Assembly: GCA_019247235.1 (NCBI GenBank)
Contig: JAFAPG010000417.1
Location: forward strand, 1 to 5,134
DNA from: Acidobacteriota bacterium
Lineage (GTDB): Bacteria > Acidobacteriota > Terriglobia > Terriglobales > Acidobacteriaceae
Reading direction: 5' to 3'
DNA: 5,134 nucleotides
Shown: positions 1 through 5,134 of the stretch, piece after piece
How the letters are laid out: each line of letters starts with the position of its first letter
Numbering within the stretch: position 1 is the first letter of the stretch
The notes under the pieces: generated by a model
Database searches by the model: none
Told to the model about the DNA's origin: nothing
Seen by the model: the letters and a program-made list of their open reading frames with translations, nothing else
Program-made: the position numbers and the translations under genes

Positions 1-207
1 AGCTCCCTGCGCCTGGGCTGCCAATACCGCGATTTGCTCGGCCTGAGGCATTGGCAAGGGGCGAAGAATAGCACCGTTGATGGCGCTGAAGATGCTCACA
101 TTGGCGGCTATACCGAGGGTAAGCGTGAGCACCGCAGTCACGGGCAATCCGGGCTTGTTCTTGAACTGCCGTAGCCCATGGCGGATGTCTTGGACCAAGC
201 CTTTCAC
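1..207 (-). CDS. ADOP-family ABC transporter permease (MacB/FtsX-like), N-terminal fragment
   Basis: Reading the minus strand from the GTG at 207-205 gives 69 codons without a stop up to the window edge. The protein begins MKGLVQDIRHGLRQFKNKPG, continues through a hydrophobic stretch (residues about 21-43, including TAVLTLTLGIAANVSIFS), then AINGAILRPLPMP. This is the characteristic opening of acidobacterial duplicated orphan permeases: an amphipathic D-I-R-x-G-L-R segment, the first transmembrane helix with L-T-L-x-L-G-I-x-A-N, and the L-R-P-L-P turn entering the periplasmic MacB-PCD domain. The GTG start is chosen because AAGGA (plus-strand TCCTT at 214-218) lies 6 nt upstream. Family members are usually near 800 residues with two FtsX permease domains, so more than 90% of the gene lies outside the window. 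By family it is an inner-membrane permease, but its substrate is unknown. It is transcribed divergently from the small zinc-binding gene. Confidence 0.88.
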   Translation of the reverse strand, partial: MKGLVQDIRHGLRQFKNKPGLPVTAVLTLTLGIAANVSIFSAINGAILRPLPMPQAEQIAVLAAQAQGA

Positions 208-465
208 GAAATATCCTTATTCACATGGCGAGATTCATGGTGGCCGAAGCCCCACCGTCGCTGTTGCAAGTTTCCGACCACCGGGACTCGCCCAGGATAC
301 GATCGTAAGCTCAAGGAAGCGGCAATCTGCCGAGTTTCTGGTCCCGAAGAACTGTCCATTGGCGCCATTACGCTGTTCAGTTCCGGACATTTCGCACGCT
401 CGCGTCACAACCTTATGCACATGCTGGTCGTCGAGTGCATCTAAGGGCAACTGAGGCACTGGGCA
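208..465. other. Divergent intergenic region
   Basis: These 258 bases separate the minus-strand permease from the plus-strand small protein and should hold promoters for both. On the minus strand the permease ribosome binding site (TCCTT at 214-218 as read on plus) is clear. No pair of -35 and -10 hexamers with proper spacing stands out on either strand; the closest plus-strand pair (TTCGCA 391-396 and TATGCA 414-419, 17 nt apart) is a poor match. A 5-bp hairpin (CGGCA/TGCCG at 320-332) is too weak to interpret. The open frames crossing this region encode nothing family-like, and those starting left of 207 overlap the permease. Confidence 0.5.
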
Positions 466-699
466 ATGATCAAATTTGCATGCGACAGTTGTCGGAGGAC
501 CAAGGCGGAGGAGGACTCCTGGATTTTAGGGTTAGCAGCCGAAAGCATTGGCTTTAAGTCCGCTCGGCGGGAGATCAATATACTCTCCGCCTGGGCCGAC
601 GCCCAAGCCGTTCATCCTCTCGCCGTGCATTTCTGCTCGGAGCGCTGCAAAGAGAAATACATGCTGAAACTGTTTAACTCAGAGGCCGCCGCCAGCTGA
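466..699 (+). CDS. Small putative zinc-binding protein with CxxC and TRASH-like FCSxxC knuckle
   Basis: The 77-residue product has two cysteine pairs: C6-D-S-C9 at the N-terminus and C57-S-E-R-C61 near the C-terminus. The second sits in HFCSERCKEKY, which resembles the closing half of TRASH/MYM-type zinc knuckles (F-C-S-x-x-C-x-x-x-F/Y). Four cysteines in two pairs about 47 residues apart suggest one structural Zn site formed by folding the ends together. The middle (residues 15-50) is mixed, with charged and hydrophobic residues and no transmembrane segment or signal peptide, so it is probably cytoplasmic. The ATG is preceded by GAGG at 453-456, 9 nt away. The gene stands alone: the next gene has its own promoter candidate. 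It could be a metal-responsive or nucleic-acid-binding factor, or simply a small structural zinc protein. Function is unknown; that the gene is real rests on the cysteine pattern and clean start. Confidence 0.78.
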   Translation: MIKFACDSCRRTKAEEDSWILGLAAESIGFKSARREINILSAWADAQAVHPLAVHFCSERCKEKYMLKLFNSEAAAS

Positions 700-726
700 G
701 CGGAATGGGAAGCGCTGCCAGCGAGT

Positions 727-755
727 TTGACCCTGCGAAGCGGACCTCTTAAACT
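727..755 (+). promoter_or_regulatory. Sigma70-type promoter candidate for the TPR-rnc-lepB operon
   Basis: TTGACC at 727-732 matches the -35 consensus in 5 of 6 positions. TAAACT at 750-755 matches the -10 consensus in 4 of 6, and the spacer is exactly 17 nt. The predicted transcription start is around 761-763, immediately before the first inverted repeat and roughly 65-100 nt before the candidate start codons of the large TPR gene. The site lies 28 nt after the stop of the small zinc-binding gene. This is sequence matching only; no transcript data support it. Confidence 0.5.
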
Positions 756-761
756 TATTCA

Positions 762-800
762 GAGATCCGCATCTCCTATTGAAAGATGTGGCTCAATAGG
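762..800 (+). repeat. Two adjacent perfect inverted repeats in the 5' leader of the TPR operon
   Basis: The first is GAGAT (762-766), a 4-nt loop CCGC, then ATCTC (771-775). The second is CCTATTGA (775-782), a 10-nt loop, then TCAATAGG (793-800), a perfect 8-bp arm match. They share base 775, so the two stems could only stack or compete at that edge. Neither is followed by a T-tract on either strand, so neither is an intrinsic terminator. Located just downstream of the predicted transcription start, they could be 5' leader hairpins or a DNA operator. An 8-bp hairpin is expected by chance about once in a window this size, so position rather than strength makes it notable. Confidence 0.4.
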
Positions 801-815
801 CTACGTCTCTTCCGT

Positions 816-820
816 GGAGG
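816..820 (+). promoter_or_regulatory. Strong Shine-Dalgarno GGAGG pointing to a CTG codon
   Basis: GGAGG at 816-820 is the best ribosome binding site upstream of the large TPR gene. Six nt after it is CTG (827-829), in frame with that gene. The only standard start codon in the open frame before the body of the protein is TTG at 863, which lacks a good Shine-Dalgarno. Starting at CTG would also give the signal peptide a basic n-region (R-C-R-S-V-R) that the TTG start removes. The site therefore bears directly on the true N-terminus. Confidence 0.45.
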
Positions 821-862
821 ACTTCCCTGAGTTTTACCTTTTCGCGGTGCAGAAGCGTTCGT

Positions 863-2395
863 TTGCTATTTGTAGCGTTTGTCCTCGCCGTCCCCTGTCT
901 GTGCTCCAATCTGAATACTCCCGTCACCCTTGACCGAAGTGAAACGTTATTCTCTGTCCTGGCCGCCATCAATACCTGTGGATTCGACGCAGAGCTGCCC
1001 ACATCCGACCCACTTCGTCTCGCCGTGCGTGGCGAGATCGGACGCAACCTAGAAAAATCTGAACGTGCGCGGTCCGCTGCCGACGCGCTTTGTGCCTTCT
1101 ACAGGGATCACCAGCAATCGGATGGGGTACGCACCTTGTCGCAATATGTGTCGCTGGCCCTTTATCTTGCTGAGCCACCCAGCTTTATCCCCAAGGTAAA
1201 GGATTCCGAGCTGCCCCCGGACGCGGCCGGCGTCTTGGGACTGGTGTCACTGTTGAGCAGGTTCTATGCAGAAGCCGGACTGAAGCAGATCTGGGAAAGC
1301 CGTGCGGAGGCCTATACTGAGCTTGCCAGCCGATACCGAGAGCCATTCGCGAAACTTACGTTCGAAACCGAGCTTTACCTCAGATTGCCCACGGGAAGTT
1401 ACTCGGGTCGTACCTTCACTATTTACGTCGAACCGATGGGTGCGCCATCGGCCATCAATGCACGGAGCTACAGCTCGGAATACTACGTCGTACTTACGCC
1501 TGGTACGAGCCCGGGATTGAAGATGGAGCAGCTGCGGCACGCATACCTCCACTATCTCCTCGATCCCATGGTTGGAAAATATTCGGGGAATCTTCAGGCT
1601 TTGGAGCCGCTGCTTGAGGCCGTTAAGCTGGCACCCATGGACGAAGCCTTTAAAAGTGATCCTTCCCTGCTTACCACCGAATGTATTATCCGCTCCATCG
1701 AAGCGCGTACTCTCGCGGGAGGTAAAGCCCCCCTGCCACAGCAGGAGCAGGCGGTTGACAGCTCAATGGCGCAAGGTTTCGTGCTGACGCGTTACTTCTA
1801 TGAACGCCTCTTCGCCTTCGAAAAGGACAATATCGGATTCAAGAACGCGATGCCAGGCATGCTGGCACAGATCGATGTCCGCAAAGAACAAAGGCGGGCA
1901 AGCCAGATGCAATTTGCTAGCAGCGCCGATACAGAGTTACTGCAGCTCTCCCGTCCCAAAGAAGGAAAACTGCTGGTGACGGCCGAACAACGTCTCTCAG
2001 CGGGAGATACGGCTACGGCGGAGAGGCTGGCCAAAGAGGCACTGGCCGAAAAAAGCGAGGATTCTGGGCGAGCGCTTTTTATTTTGGCGCAAATCTCGCT
2101 CAATCGCAACATAGACGGTGCTCGCGATTATTTTGAGCAGGCCTTGAAAGCAACTGCCGAGCCCAAAGTTGTGGCCTGGTCGCATATTTACCTGGGCCGC
2201 ATCCTGGATCTTCAGGATGATCAGGAGAATGGCCCCCTGCGCACCCAGGCACTCGCTCATTATAAAGCCGCAGTGGGTGTTAGCGACGGCTTGCCCGAAG
2301 CCAAGGCCGCAGCCCAACAAGGCTTAGAGAAGCCTTATGAACCGCCGCATACAGCCGGCCAAGGAGACGCAGCCGGCGACGGGCCCAAGCAGTAG
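863..2395 (+). CDS. Exported TPR protein with degenerate peptidase-MA-like region
   Basis: The 510-residue product (from TTG 863) opens with a hydrophobic h-region, LLFVAFVLAVPCLC, typical of a Sec signal peptide, so the protein is probably periplasmic or secreted. Residues about 25-160 look mainly helical. Residues about 165-340 contain TFTIYVEPMG, a strand-rich stretch, then H226-A-Y-L-H230-YLLDP, spaced like HExxH of gluzincin metallopeptidases but with Ala in place of the catalytic Glu. Residues about 365-490 hold TPR-like helix pairs (AEQRLSAGDTATAERLAKEA; ALFILAQISLNRNIDGARDY; an AHYKAA helix). The tail is polar and Pro/Gly-rich. The TTG start is listed because it is the only ATG/GTG/TTG available; the frame is open back to 800, and CTG 827 with GGAGG 6 nt upstream is an attractive alternative that restores a basic n-region. 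It is the first gene of a putative operon with the second TPR gene about 30 nt downstream. TPR proteins usually act as protein-protein scaffolds; the partner is unknown. Confidence 0.85.
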   Translation: MLFVAFVLAVPCLCSNLNTPVTLDRSETLFSVLAAINTCGFDAELPTSDPLRLAVRGEIGRNLEKSERARSAADALCAFYRDHQQSDGVRTLSQYVSLALYLAEPPSFIPKVKDSELPPDAAGVLGLVSLLSRFYAEAGLKQIWESRAEAYTELASRYREPFAKLTFETELYLRLPTGSYSGRTFTIYVEPMGAPSAINARSYSSEYYVVLTPGTSPGLKMEQLRHAYLHYLLDPMVGKYSGNLQALEPLLEAVKLAPMDEAFKSDPSLLTTECIIRSIEARTLAGGKAPLPQQEQAVDSSMAQGFVLTRYFYERLFAFEKDNIGFKNAMPGMLAQIDVRKEQRRASQMQFASSADTELLQLSRPKEGKLLVTAEQRLSAGDTATAERLAKEALAEKSEDSGRALFILAQISLNRNIDGARDYFEQALKATAEPKVVAWSHIYLGRILDLQDDQENGPLRTQALAHYKAAVGVSDGLPEAKAAAQQGLEKPYEPPHTAGQGDAAGDGPKQ

Positions 2396-2425
2396 CTCAA
2401 GATTTTAGCTCATCAGGAGCTTGTG

Positions 2426-3283
2426 ATGAAGCACTTATCGCTGACCATCGTGCTAACGCTGGCTGCCGTGGCTGTGGCCCAAACACCGACTCCGCCAGTT
2501 CCTGGACAGCCGGCACCGACGGGGCGACCTCCCATCCGAGCCAAAACTCAGGAAGAGTATCAGGCCTATCAAGCGGCGGTCAGCTCACAAACTCCGGAGG
2601 CAATGGAAAAGGCAGCAAATGATTTTTCTACCAAGTTTGCTAACAGCGATCTACGCGTGCTTCTCTATCGTGCGGTGATGCAAAGCTATCAGAAGGCGGG
2701 CGATTCTGACGGCATGCTCAACGCCGGATTAAAGATATTGAGCATCGATAAAGATGATCCTGAAGCGCTGATCGGAGTTGCCGAGGTGCAGGAGGAGCAC
2801 ACCTCGGTGACCGACTTAGACCGCGCGCAACGGATGGACGAGGCTGTAGCCAATGCTCAGCATGCTTTGACCACCATTGACAGCGACTTGACAATACCTT
2901 CCGGAGTGCCCACCGACAAAGTCGAAGCTTACAAACGGTATTTACGAGCCACAGCCCTCGCCATTGTCGGCACAATTCAGTACAAGCGTGAGCAATATCC
3001 GGAGGCGGAGGCAACTCTCCGTAAAGCCATCGATGCCGATTCCAGCACTCCCGACGCGGTGGTCATCCTGCGACTCGCTCTTGCTCTCGATCAGGAAAAA
3101 AAATATCCCGAAGCGTTGCAACAGGCACAACGTGCGGTTGAGCTAACCCAGGAAGCAACCGACGTAGGTAAGATGGCGCGTACCGAACGCGACCGTCTTT
3201 TAGTTCAGACGGGCGGCAATCCACCCGCGAATACACAGCCTCCAACCAGTTCGCCGCAAAATCCCGCGGCTCCGCCTCATTGA
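2426..3283 (+). CDS. Exported TPR protein with Pro-rich ends
   Basis: The 285-residue product starts MKHLSLTIVLTLAAVAVAQ, a clear Sec signal peptide with a likely cut after A-V-A (about residue 18). A Pro-rich linker (20-36) follows. The body has TPR-type helices: about 75-112 (LLYRAVMQSYQKAGDSDGML), 172-205 (ALAIVGTIQYKREQYPEAEA) and 207-242 (ILRLALALDQEKKYPEALQQ). The tail (264-284) is low-complexity, rich in Pro, Asn and Gln. ATG 2426 is preferred over the adjacent GTG 2423 because AGGAG (2415-2419) is then 6 nt away rather than 3. It lies 30 nt after the first TPR gene and about 20 nt before rnc, so it is probably co-transcribed. The likely role is periplasmic scaffold or assembly factor; no enzymatic motif is visible. 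An A8 run at 3096-3103 inside the gene encodes Lys-Lys and is a possible slippage site. Confidence 0.88.
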   Translation: MKHLSLTIVLTLAAVAVAQTPTPPVPGQPAPTGRPPIRAKTQEEYQAYQAAVSSQTPEAMEKAANDFSTKFANSDLRVLLYRAVMQSYQKAGDSDGMLNAGLKILSIDKDDPEALIGVAEVQEEHTSVTDLDRAQRMDEAVANAQHALTTIDSDLTIPSGVPTDKVEAYKRYLRATALAIVGTIQYKREQYPEAEATLRKAIDADSSTPDAVVILRLALALDQEKKYPEALQQAQRAVELTQEATDVGKMARTERDRLLVQTGGNPPANTQPPTSSPQNPAAPPH

Positions 3284-3303
3284 CCGGAGTAGACGAACTT
3301 AGG

Positions 3304-4092
3304 ATGAGCGGTACGGTGAGCAGCCAACCAGCAGAAGTGCAAAGCCTCGAGAAGGTGATCAGCCATAAGTTTGGCCGCCCCAAGCTGCTCGAACAGGCTC
3401 TAACCCATAGTTCTCAGGCGCGCGAACTGGATGCCCTCAAATCAGGCGGTGAGCGCACGGCCGACAACGAACAGCTAGAGTTCTTGGGCGATGCTGTACT
3501 GGGGTTAGTTACCACCGAAGAGCTATTTCGCCGTTTTCCAACCTTTAGCGAGGGACAATTGTCGAAGTTGCGGGCCCATTTAGTAAGCAAGAACCATCTC
3601 ATTCGGGTGGCTGAGCAACTGGAACTCGGTCGATATCTGCGTCTGGGAAGGGGCGAGGAGAAGAGCGGCGGCCGAACGAAAGCGGCGCTCCTGGTGGATG
3701 CTCTCGAGGCGGTGCTGGCCGCGGTATATCTCGATGCCGGGCTGGAGACGGTGCGCGTCCTGATCTTGGACAATATTGTTCGACCGCAATTAGAAGAGTT
3801 TGTCTCCCAAGGCATGGCGGGGCGGATTACCGACTACAAGTCGGCGCTCCAGGAGCGATTGCAAGCTGAAAGCCGGGCCCAGCCCGCCTACGTGCTAGTC
3901 AAGGAATCCGGTCCAGAGCACCAAAAGACCTTCACCATCGAGGGTCGCCTGATGATGAGCGGAGACGAGAAGGTGGAGTTTACTGCGCGCGCCCAGGCCT
4001 CGACCAAGAAGGCTGCCGAACAAGACGCTGCCCGCCAGGTGCTTGAATATTTGGCATCACAGGCCCTGCTCGGGGGACGAGGGGAGGAGTAA
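3304..4092 (+). CDS. rnc: Ribonuclease III
   Basis: Cytoplasmic Mg-dependent endonuclease that cuts double-stranded RNA, with a known family role in maturing rRNA precursors and turning over mRNA and sense-antisense duplexes. With ATG 3304 it has 262 residues, against 226 in E. coli. The catalytic domain (about 14-165) carries the signature N55-E-Q-L-E59-F-L-G-D63-A-V-L. E56, E59 and D63 match E. coli E38, E41 and D45, and D132-A-L-E135 matches D114/E117, so all catalytic residues are present. The C-terminal dsRNA-binding domain (about 176-252) ends with the A-S-T-K-K-A-A-E-Q-D-A-A helix. Extra length comes from an N-terminal extension and a polar insert (39-54) before the signature. Start choice is uncertain: ATG 3304 has a poor Shine-Dalgarno; TTG 3280 overlaps the previous stop; GTG 3316 has AGGA 11 nt upstream. 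It lies inside the TPR-lepB operon. Confidence 0.97.
   Translation: MSGTVSSQPAEVQSLEKVISHKFGRPKLLEQALTHSSQARELDALKSGGERTADNEQLEFLGDAVLGLVTTEELFRRFPTFSEGQLSKLRAHLVSKNHLIRVAEQLELGRYLRLGRGEEKSGGRTKAALLVDALEAVLAAVYLDAGLETVRVLILDNIVRPQLEEFVSQGMAGRITDYKSALQERLQAESRAQPAYVLVKESGPEHQKTFTIEGRLMMSGDEKVEFTARAQASTKKAAEQDAARQVLEYLASQALLGGRGEE
4081..4089 (+). promoter_or_regulatory. Ribosome binding site of lepB inside the 3' end of rnc
   Basis: GGGGAGGAG lies in the last codons of rnc, 5 nt before the GTG start of lepB at 4095. With only 2 nt between the rnc stop (TAA 4090-4092) and that GTG, it fixes the lepB start and suggests translational coupling of the two genes. Confidence 0.8.
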
Positions 4093-4094
4093 CG

Positions 4095-4838
4095 GTGACA
4101 AGTGTTCCTCGACACTCCTCGAGTTGGCCGGAATCAATTCAGTCTCTGCTGGGAACGATCGTAATTGCGGTTTTTGTAGTCACCTTCGTCGTCCAGGCTT
4201 TCCAGATTCCATCGGAGTCAATGGAAAACACCTTACTGATCGGCGACTATCTATTGGTCGATAAGCTACATTATGGCAACAATCGGCTGGGAGGCACAAT
4301 CCTGCCCTATCGAGCAGTCAAGCGTGGCGACATCATCGTCTTTCATTATCCCGTGCATCCCGTTGAACACTTTGTGAAACGGGTTGTCGGCCTGCCTGGA
4401 GATCGGATACGGCTGATCAATCGCCGTCTCTACGTGAACGGCCTCGCGGCCAACGAGCCTTATGTTCACTATTTCCGTCCCCATGACGCTTTTCGCGACG
4501 AGTTTCCCCGTCTAGACGTCTCGTTTGTTTCGGCGCTCAATGGGGCTTGGTTGTTGCAGATGAAAAAACTTGTGGAAGACAATCAGCTTATTATTCCCGC
4601 CGGAAACTACTTTGTCATGGGAGATAATCGTGATGACAGTTTGGACAGCCGCTATTGGGGATTTGTTCCACAAGAAAATATTGTCGGGCAGCCTCTTCTG
4701 ATTTATTGGTCGATGCGAAGTCCCGATCCCGGAGACGGTCTGCTAACCGCGGGTGATAAACTTGAGCGTTTCCTTTATGCCATGAGCCATATCATGCAGA
4801 TAACCCGTTGGGAACGCACCTTGCGACTGGTCCGGTAA
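4095..4838 (+). CDS. lepB: Signal peptidase I (first of two tandem copies)
   Basis: Membrane-anchored serine protease that removes Sec and Tat signal peptides on the outer face of the inner membrane. The 247-residue protein has one N-terminal transmembrane helix (about 17-37, LLGTIVIAVFVVTFVVQAF) and then the S26 catalytic fold. Box B is IPSESMENTL with catalytic Ser42; the usual Pro of S-M-x-P-T is Asn here. FVKRVVGLPGD carries the general-base Lys95, and GDNRDDSLDSR (176-186) is box E. The serine/lysine dyad is intact, so the enzyme should be active. Between boxes D and E is a longer loop (about 120-165, HYFRPHDAFRDEFPRL onward) and the C-terminus is a basic amphipathic tail. GTG 4095 is set by a strong Shine-Dalgarno and near-abutment to rnc. 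A second copy follows 22 nt downstream. Confidence 0.97.
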   Translation: MTSVPRHSSSWPESIQSLLGTIVIAVFVVTFVVQAFQIPSESMENTLLIGDYLLVDKLHYGNNRLGGTILPYRAVKRGDIIVFHYPVHPVEHFVKRVVGLPGDRIRLINRRLYVNGLAANEPYVHYFRPHDAFRDEFPRLDVSFVSALNGAWLLQMKKLVEDNQLIIPAGNYFVMGDNRDDSLDSRYWGFVPQENIVGQPLLIYWSMRSPDPGDGLLTAGDKLERFLYAMSHIMQITRWERTLRLVR

Positions 4839-4860
4839 ATTCTTCCAAGAGGAAAAGCGA

Positions 4861-5134
4861 GTGGGAAAGAAACAGAAGCGCGAGGACGAGAAGCCGCGCG
4901 AAACTACGGTTGAGTTTTTAGCTTCTCTGGCCGGCGTCTTAGTAACCGGCTTATTCATTATCACTTTTGTTGTCCAGGCTTTTGAGATTCCATCCTCATC
5001 GATGGAGAATACGCTGCTGATTGGGGATCATGTATTCGTCAACCGCGTGCTCTTTTCACCCCCCACGCGTTGGGCGCGCGTATTTGCATCCTATCGTCAG
5101 CCGCACCGTAACGATATCGTCGTGTTTCTCTCCC
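4861..5134 (+). CDS. lepB: Signal peptidase I (second tandem copy), truncated by the window edge
   Basis: Ninety-one codons are visible from GTG 4861 to the right edge. A very basic and acidic N-terminus (MGKKQKREDEKPRE) leads into one transmembrane helix (about 19-41, with GVLVTGLFIITFVVQAF), then EIPSSSMENTL with catalytic Ser47 and LLIGDHVFVNR, ending in the RNDIVVF strand of the S26 fold. The general-base Lys and box E lie outside the window. AGAGGA at 4848-4853 gives a good ribosome binding site 7 nt from the GTG. From T35 to D56 it matches the first copy in 20 of 22 residues, yet 13 of those 20 shared residues use a different codon, which marks an old, selectively maintained duplication. 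After LLIGD the copies diverge (VFVNRVLFSPPTR against LLVDKLHYGNNRL), which may mean different substrate ranges. No internal stop or frameshift is seen. Confidence 0.95.
   Translation, partial: MGKKQKREDEKPRETTVEFLASLAGVLVTGLFIITFVVQAFEIPSSSMENTLLIGDHVFVNRVLFSPPTRWARVFASYRQPHRNDIVVFLS

Noticed and set aside
320..332. CGGCA/TGCCG hairpin in the divergent region
   Set aside because: Five-bp stem with a 3-nt loop and no proper T-tract; expected by chance.
391..419. TTCGCA and TATGCA, 17 nt apart, as a promoter for the small zinc-binding gene
   Set aside because: Spacing is right but both hexamers match the consensus poorly; not listed as a feature.
178..444. Plus-strand open frame of 88 codons over the permease start and intergenic region
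   Set aside because: It overlaps the convincing minus-strand ADOP start, has no family-like features and no good ribosome binding site. The longer frame 77-454 fails for the same reasons.
235..459. Minus-strand open frame of 74 codons in the divergent region
   Set aside because: Low-complexity, unremarkable composition with no motif; it lies in the region expected to hold promoters.
713..723. CGCTG/CAGCG palindrome after the small zinc-binding gene, considered as a terminator
   Set aside because: Only one central base, too tight to form an RNA hairpin, and no T-tract follows.
727..933. Plus-strand open frame of 68 codons before and into the large TPR gene
   Set aside because: It starts with TTG inside the -35 candidate and overlaps the signal peptide region in another frame; no domain is seen.
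1798..2112. Minus-strand open frame of 104 codons inside the large TPR gene
   Set aside because: Ala/Ser/Leu-rich antisense of TPR helices, with no independent signal.
3414..3815. Minus-strand open frame of 133 codons inside rnc
   Set aside because: Antisense shadow of a conserved coding region; Ser/Arg-rich composition typical of reverse-frame artefacts.

Overview
The window looks like a chromosomal segment of a soil-type Acidobacteriota, probably class Terriglobia. The main pointers are the N-terminus of an ADOP-type (acidobacterial duplicated orphan permease) MacB/FtsX-like permease at the left edge, two exported TPR proteins of a style common in that phylum, a small Cys-rich protein ending in a TRASH-like knuckle, and tandem signal peptidase I genes carrying an S-M-E-N-T-L active-site box. 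The phylum call is inference from protein style. There is no rRNA or tRNA to confirm it.

Layout. On the minus strand, 207 to 1 encodes the start of the ADOP permease, which runs off the left edge. A divergent intergenic region (208-465) separates it from a plus-strand gene for a 77-residue putative zinc-binding protein (466-699). A non-coding stretch (700-826/862) follows. It holds the best promoter candidate in the window (TTGACC, 17 nt, TAAACT at 727-755) and two short perfect inverted repeats just downstream of the predicted transcription start. From there five plus-strand genes run closely packed to the right edge: a large exported TPR protein (863-2395), a smaller exported TPR protein (2426-3283), ribonuclease III rnc (3304-4092), signal peptidase I lepB (4095-4838), and a second lepB (4861 onward, truncated by the window). 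The gaps are about 30, 20, 2 and 22 nt, each with no visible terminator, so this reads as one operon.

How the genes fit together. RNase III and signal peptidase I are neighbours in many bacteria. Here they are preceded by two Sec-exported TPR proteins, whose signal peptides would be natural substrates of the co-encoded signal peptidases. A specific link between TPR cargo and signal peptidases is inference only.

The points most worth a second look are: the start of the large TPR gene, where the best Shine-Dalgarno points to a CTG codon; an H-A-Y-L-H motif in that protein that looks like an HExxH zinc-peptidase motif with its catalytic glutamate lost; paired hairpins in the 5' leader; and an anciently duplicated lepB pair. 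Nothing in the window proves a new system. No mobile elements, CRISPR arrays, tRNA or rRNA genes were seen.
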